40,378 nucleotides of DNA from Rhodopirellula europaea 6C. Its GTDB lineage: Bacteria > Planctomycetota > Planctomycetia > Pirellulales > Pirellulaceae. The stretch lies in contig NZ_ANMO01000048.1 in the NCBI RefSeq assembly GCF_000338295.1, forward strand, positions 1 through 40,378, given 5' to 3'. A model generated the notes under the pieces. The model was given only the letters and a program-made list of their open reading frames with translations, was not told the DNA's origin and ran no database searches. The translations under genes and the position numbers were made by a program. Shown here piece after piece: positions 36,453 through 40,378 of the stretch (its first letter is position 1; each line of letters opens with the position of its first letter).

Positions 36453-37909
36453 AGCGTTTCTTCCGCTGGCATGCCTTGTTCGAAACGTTCGAGCAGTCGA
36501 TACAGTTTGCGTCGATGTATACCCAAGTGGCGAGCTGTTTTGGCCTTGTTTCCTCCGAGCTGTTCCAGCACCTTCAATACATGTGTCTTGATCAAATCGT
36601 CCACTTTCAAGCTGCTGTCCCCGAGCATCAGGGGAGGTGTCGATTCGGCTGGGGATTCTTCGTCGATAGGATCCGCGCAGGTGGTTTCTTCACCAATGCA
36701 TGATCCGTCCGAATTCGCAGACGAATCCGGTGTCGAACCGGAATTGGATGTCAGATTGGACAATTCGCGGGGTAGATCATCCATTGTGATCACTTGGTGA
36801 TCCGCCAGGATTGTGGCTCGCTCGACGACGTTGATAAGCTGTCGAACGTTGCCGGGCCAATGGTACTGAACCATCGTGTCGAGAGCTTCTTTATCGAAAG
36901 ACCAACCGCGCGGGAGGAAATGATGAAGCAGCAGTTCAATGTCGCCTTCACGTTGTCGAAGGGGTGGCAGATTAAGCGTGAGAACATTGATGCGGTAAAG
37001 CAGGTCCTCTCGAAATCTGCCTGCTTGGACTTCTTCCAAGAGATCGCGGTTGGTGGCGGCGATCAGTCGCACTTTCACTTTGCGTTCTCGATGGCAACCG
37101 ATCCGGCGAAGCGATCCATCTTCTAAGACACGAAGCAATTTGGGTTGCAAAGCGGGAGGCAGTTCGCCGACTTCATCGATAAAGAGTGTGCCTCCGTCTG
37201 CGACTTCAAACAGTCCCGGTTGATCGGCCGTGGCTCCTGTGAACGATCCCTTTTGATGTCCAAAGAGTTCGCTCTCGACCAACTGGGGCGGCAAGGCGGC
37301 GCAGTTGATCGTCACGAATGGTCGATCTGCCAAATCGCTCTGTTGCTGGACCGATCTCGCGACGACTTCCTTGCCTGTCCCGCTTTCTCCTTCGATCAGA
37401 ACCGGTTTTCGAGTTGGAGCAACTTTCGTGATCATCCGCGAGAGTTCTTTCATCGTGAGCGAATTGCCGATGAGTTTGGGAGTCGGGCGGTTTCGATGCA
37501 CGATCGCTTTGAGCTGTTGGTTTTCTTTCTTGAGGTGGCCACGCTGCTGAGCCAGTTGGACGCGGTGTTCGAGATCAGCGAGTGAACATGGCTTGGTCAG
37601 AAAGTCGCAAGCACCCATCTGCATCGCTTGCACGCACGCCTCGATGGTTCCTTTGCCAGTCAGAAAAACAACTTCGACGTCGTGGGATTCCTCGTGGACG
37701 CGTTGCATCAACTCCAGTCCACTCATGCCGGGCATGTCGATGTCGAACACGGCCACGTCGAATGCCTCTCGGTCGAGGAACGACAGGGCTTCGGCTCCAC
37801 TGGCTGCCAACCGGACCGTGTGTCCCATCCGCTCCATGAACTTGCCACAACTGCGACGGTAGTCATCTTCGTCATCAACGAGAAGCATTTTGATGGCGGT
37901 TTGGCTCAT
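36449..37909 (-). CDS. NtrC-family sigma-54-dependent response regulator
   Basis: A 486-residue transcription activator. Receiver domain (about 5-120) with phospho-acceptor Asp56 in [10 protein letters not shown] and Lys107 in TKPC. AAA+ domain (about 145-375): Walker A GESGTGK (174-180), the sigma-54 contact loop GSFTGA (221-226; consensus GAFTGA, so one substitution), Walker [11 protein letters not shown] (Asp245, Glu246), and WPGNVRQL. C-terminal Fis-type helix-turn-helix (about 440-478, [20 protein letters not shown]). It uses ATP to open sigma-54 promoters. ATG 37909 gives a normal receiver start; a TTG at 37924 is possible. It is divergent from the kinase gene, and a Usp gene follows with overlap. 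Confidence 0.95.
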   Translation of the reverse strand: MSQTAIKMLLVDDEDDYRRSCGKFMERMGHTVRLAASGAEALSFLDREAFDVAVFDIDMPGMSGLELMQRVHEESHDVEVVFLTGKGTIEACVQAMQMGACDFLTKPCSLADLEHRVQLAQQRGHLKKENQQLKAIVHRNRPTPKLIGNSLTMKELSRMITKVAPTRKPVLIEGESGTGKEVVARSVQQQSDLADRPFVTINCAALPPQLVESELFGHQKGSFTGATADQPGLFEVADGGTLFIDEVGELPPALQPKLLRVLEDGSLRRIGCHRERKVKVRLIAATNRDLLEEVQAGRFREDLLYRINVLTLNLPPLRQREGDIELLLHHFLPRGWSFDKEALDTMVQYHWPGNVRQLINVVERATILADHQVITMDDLPRELSNLTSNSGSTPDSSANSDGSCIGEETTCADPIDEESPAESTPPLMLGDSSLKVDDLIKTHVLKVLEQLGGNKAKTARHLGIHRRKLYRLLERFEQGMPAEETL

Positions 37910-37966
37910 GGTGATACCGATCAAGAAGAAGACGTGTCAGCGATCTGTGTTCGCTCAGATCGAACT

Positions 37967-37981
37967 GCGATCCCTGTTCCA
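37967..37981 (-). promoter_or_regulatory. Possible sigma-54 promoter for the regulator gene
   Basis: On the minus strand TGGAACAGGGATCGC keeps GG-N10-GC but has TCGC instead of TTGC. Its -24 half TGGAACA is the same as in the DUF442 promoter. Transcription would start near 37955, about 45 bases before ATG 37909. The match is weaker than the others. Confidence 0.4.
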
Positions 37982-38043
37982 GCACGCCAAAACCTGGCAG
38001 GAAGCCTTTTGGCCCTCTATTTCGTGCGTCAGGGATCACTGGG

Positions 38044-38059
38044 TGTGCATTATGGCACA
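38044..38059. promoter_or_regulatory. Dyad TGTGC-N6-GCACA between regulator and kinase genes
   Basis: TGTGCATTATGGCACA has perfect 5-bp arms and the same TGTG-N8-CACA spacing as the dyad at 32882. It lies 72 bp from the GG of the minus-strand and 143 bp from that of the plus-strand sigma-54 candidates, so one site could serve both divergent genes. Confidence 0.5.
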
Positions 38060-38192
38060 GTTGACGCAGGCGATGACAGCAAACTCCAAAACGAGCTGCG
38101 GTGAAACCATTTCTCGTAGCATCGGCAGAGCCGGCTGTTCGATAGGCGTTAGCGGGCAGGTTCGTTGAGCGGTGGTGTCACAAACCACCGCA

Positions 38193-38207
38193 TGGCATGA
38201 CGTTCGC
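38193..38207 (+). promoter_or_regulatory. Possible sigma-54 promoter for the histidine kinase gene
   Basis: TGGCATGACGTTCGC keeps GG-N10-GC and seven of the other consensus bases, with TCGC for TTGC. Transcription would start near 38218, about 70 bases before ATG 38289. A perfect 7-bp inverted repeat, CGGTGGT (38170-38176) and ACCACCG (38184-38190), abuts it upstream. Confidence 0.5.
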
Positions 38208-38288
38208 GATGCGAGCGAGTGATAGAAGTGTCGATTTCAGAAATGCAAGAAGAATCGTTTTGTCGCCATCCATTTGTCGTCTGACCCC

Positions 38289-39740
38289 ATGACTTATCTC
38301 AACCACATTCTCATCATCGAGGACGAGCTTGATGCTGCCGAATCATTGTCGGACATGTTGTCCATCGATGGGTTTGAAATCACAATTGCTGCGAGTGTGC
38401 AAGACGCGATGAAGCTGTTGGAGGAGCAGCGGTTTGGCGTGATCTTGACGGATCGACATTTGCCCGATGGTTTGATCGAGCATCGACTGCAGGAAATCTT
38501 GGAAGTCAGTTCCAGGACACCCGTCATCGTTGTGACGGGGTACAGCGATCTGCAAGCTGTTATCCTTGCGTTTCGCCAAGGGATCTCGGACTACGTGATC
38601 AAGCCGATCATCCCGGAAGATTTGATCCATACCGTTCGTCGGATTCTTGACCGACGTGTTTTGGAGCAGCATCTCAAGGTCGAGCATGCCTTTGCCGAAC
38701 GCATCCAGTCAACGGCCGAAGCGATCATCTTGGTGATTGATTTCGATGGCCGAGTGATCCACTTCAATCGGTTCTTTACGGAGCTGACGGGCTGGGCTCA
38801 GGACGACCTGATCGGAGAGAATTGGTTCGAGCGATGTATCTATCCGGAAGACAGGGATCTATTGATCAATGTTTGCGACACGATGTCTCGAACCGATCGC
38901 TATCGTGGGTGCACGAATCGGATTCGTTGTAAGAACGGCGAGGCTCGCGAAATTCGATGGTCGAATTCCAAGTGGAGTGAATCCGATGGCGGTCAGCAGT
39001 TCATTCTCGCCATTGGAATCGATGTTTCCGACTTGGAAGAAGCGACTCAGCGTGCCGTTCGTGCGGAGCGTTTGGCTGCGATCGGAGAAACCGTCGCGGC
39101 CTTGGCGCACGAAAGCCGTAATGCGATTCAGCGAATCAATGCAGCGTCAGAAGTCCTTGCGATCAATGTTCGCGGCAATGTGGATTCGGAAGAGGAATTG
39201 TCCGTTGTCCAGCGAGCTGCATCCGATTTGTCGACGCTGCTAGAAAGCGTGCGAGCATTCGCGGCACCGATTCAAGCGAAGATGGAGTGTGCGGACCTTC
39301 GTGAGATATGGCGACGGTCTTGGGATGATCTGAAGTGCAAACGTTCGGGCCGCGATGTTCTGCTGGTTGAGAATGTGACCAGCTGTTTGCGAGAAGTGAA
39401 AGTTGACGTTTGCCGGATGGAGCAACTTTTTCGCAACCTGTTTTTAAATGCGCTCGAGGCCAGTGACGGTCCCGTTCGCATTGAGATTGACTGCGAATGC
39501 AACGAAGAAATGGTGTGTTTGAAAGTGATCGATGACGGACCGGGGCTCAGTGCGGAGCAATCCGCTCATCTGTTCGAGCCCTTCTACACGACCAAGCCAA
39601 CCGGAACCGGTTTGGGGATGCCCATTTGCCAACGCATTGCGGAAGCTCATGGCGGCACGATCGCCGCCGGGAATCATTCGAATGGAACGGAGGTGGCGAT
39701 TTGCGTTCCACGAGTGAAGGCAGCAGTTTTGGTGAGCTGA
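38289..39740 (+). CDS. Histidine kinase with N-terminal receiver and PAS domains
   Basis: A 483-residue cytoplasmic protein. Receiver domain about 5-122, with Asp55 in VILTDRHLPDG and Lys105; PAS domain about 135-250 (STAEAIILVIDFDGRVIHFN, LTGWAQDDLIG); HisKA with His274 in ALAHESRNAIQRI; HATPase with Asn387 (FLNALEA), DDGPGLS, FEPFYTTK and GTGLGM. No membrane segment is seen, so it senses an internal signal or receives phosphate from another kinase through its receiver. The divergent NtrC-type regulator is the probable partner. ATG 38289 is used; TTG 38274 is an alternative. No strong ribosome-binding site is visible. Confidence 0.93.
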   Translation: MTYLNHILIIEDELDAAESLSDMLSIDGFEITIAASVQDAMKLLEEQRFGVILTDRHLPDGLIEHRLQEILEVSSRTPVIVVTGYSDLQAVILAFRQGISDYVIKPIIPEDLIHTVRRILDRRVLEQHLKVEHAFAERIQSTAEAIILVIDFDGRVIHFNRFFTELTGWAQDDLIGENWFERCIYPEDRDLLINVCDTMSRTDRYRGCTNRIRCKNGEAREIRWSNSKWSESDGGQQFILAIGIDVSDLEEATQRAVRAERLAAIGETVAALAHESRNAIQRINAASEVLAINVRGNVDSEEELSVVQRAASDLSTLLESVRAFAAPIQAKMECADLREIWRRSWDDLKCKRSGRDVLLVENVTSCLREVKVDVCRMEQLFRNLFLNALEASDGPVRIEIDCECNEEMVCLKVIDDGPGLSAEQSAHLFEPFYTTKPTGTGLGMPICQRIAEAHGGTIAAGNHSNGTEVAICVPRVKAAVLVS

Positions 39741-39779
39741 TTCAAAGATTCAAACAGATACTCAGGTATCATCGGGTAT

Positions 39780-39843
39780 GTGAGCCATTCGGCGTTGGCC
39801 ACGGTTCCCACGCTTAACCGGGGCCAACGCCCAAACGGCTCAC
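39780..39843. repeat. REP-like palindrome between convergent genes
   Basis: Three nested pairs are seen: GTGAGCC/GGCTCAC (39780-39786, 39837-39843), GGCGTTGGCC/GGCCAACGCC (39791-39800, 39822-39831) and CGGTT/AACCG (39802-39806, 39816-39820), with loop CCCACGCTT. The core resembles the element at 34104-34227. It lies 40 bases after the kinase stop and 64 before the PhnA stop, so it can end both transcripts. Confidence 0.8.
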
Positions 39844-39906
39844 GGGATTCAATCCAATCATTCCTGCTCGTCCTGTCGATCGCAGGCATTCCACGACGCC
39901 GAGCGA

Positions 39907-40245
39907 TCAGGCCTTGCGCACAAACTCGGACTTCAATCCCATCGCTCCGATTCCATCGATCTTGCAGTCGATGTCGTGGTCGCCATCGACCAAGCGGATG
40001 TTCTTGACTTTGGTGCCCACTTTGACCGTCTGGCCGGCACCTTTGACTTTCAAGTCCTTGATAACAACCACCGTGTCGCCATCTTCGAGTGCGTTCCCGT
40101 TGGCGTCGCGAATGACGTCTGCTTCCGTCGCGGCCTCGGCCTCAGCTGGCGACCATTCATGCCCGCAGCTGGGACAAACCAATAGGATGCCATCTTCATA
40201 GGTGAATTCGCCGGCACACTCGGGGCAATTTGGCAGGTCACTCAT
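39907..40245 (-). CDS. phnA: PhnA/YjdM-family zinc-ribbon protein
   Basis: A 112-residue protein of the PhnA (YjdM) family. A zinc ribbon with Cys7, Cys10, Cys24 and Cys27 (CPEC, CPSC) is followed by the conserved PhnA core [20 protein letters not shown] and [20 protein letters not shown]. The name comes from alkylphosphonate genes, but the family has no proven phosphonate activity and is often found alone. The length is normal. ATG 40245 places the zinc ribbon at the N-terminus; the frame is open further upstream to 40377 but carries nothing conserved. It is convergent with the histidine kinase gene. Confidence 0.92.
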   Translation of the reverse strand: MSDLPNCPECAGEFTYEDGILLVCPSCGHEWSPAEAEAATEADVIRDANGNALEDGDTVVVIKDLKVKGAGQTVKVGTKVKNIRLVDGDHDIDCKIDGIGAMGLKSEFVRKA

Positions 40246-40378
40246 TCGAAAAAGTTCGTTTGATGGGATCGGATAGGATGAAACGTCATTGTCGCAGGTT
40301 GAGCGGATGCGCGTAGTGGACGTTGCCTTTTGAATGCATTCTATCGTCTGCCCTCTCCATTTCTTATGAGGGAGCACG

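Noticed and set aside
38053-38067. TGGCACAGTTGACGC as a plus-strand sigma-54 promoter
   Set aside because: It keeps GG-N10-GC but lacks TTGC, overlaps the dyad at 38044-38059 and is over 220 bases from the kinase start; the site at 38193 fits better.

Overview
The window looks like a planctomycete chromosome, most probably Rhodopirellula or a close Pirellulaceae relative. The evidence is three exported proteins with the N-terminal LEPR-XLL-type motif (LEARQLLA, LETRRVLA, LESRSLLA), dockerin-type repeats without any cohesin gene, a formylglycine sulfatase, an ECF sigma factor fused by overlap to a Ser/Thr kinase with TPRs, and moderate GC. No rRNA, tRNA, CRISPR array or insertion sequence was recognised.

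Left part (1-11.1 kb): a truncated iduronate-2-sulfatase-like gene on the minus strand, then plus-strand genes for a LEPR-XLL/dockerin animal-type haem peroxidase, a LEPR-XLL matrixin-like metalloprotease with dockerin and EF-hand repeats, and an overlapping trio of ECF sigma factor, membrane Ser/Thr kinase and a serine-rich LEPR-XLL surface protein. From 11.2 to 17 kb follow a PQQ-type beta-propeller protein with an RGG-rich insertion, a Tat-exported dienelactone hydrolase-like protein, a low-molecular-weight phosphatase/arsenate reductase-like protein, an Old Yellow Enzyme and a zinc alcohol dehydrogenase. From 17 to 22.9 kb a minus-strand operon encodes a complete tripartite RND efflux pump (outer-membrane lipoprotein, adaptor, permease) with overlapping genes.

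22.9-30.1 kb, minus strand: a prenyltransferase/squalene-cyclase-like repeat protein with a haem c motif, a glutaredoxin-type ArsC, an NAD(P)-binding protein, a metzincin-like protein with a C-terminal NPCBM domain, the nitrite ammonification pair NrfA/NrfH, and a rhodanese. A decayed CoA-binding-domain gene sits at 30.4 kb.

30.7-39.7 kb is the most interesting part. It holds an MBL/double-rhodanese protein of the persulfide dioxygenase type, a DUF442 phosphatase-like protein, three tandem-domain universal stress proteins, an NtrC-family response regulator and a divergent REC-PAS-histidine kinase. Sites matching the sigma-54 -24/-12 consensus lie in the correct orientation 55-85 bp before several of these genes, and a dyad TGTG-N8/9-CACA recurs in the same three intergenic regions. 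I infer one sigma-54-controlled stress and sulfur regulon governed by the two-component pair encoded within it. The window ends with a REP-like palindrome and a PhnA-family zinc-ribbon gene.
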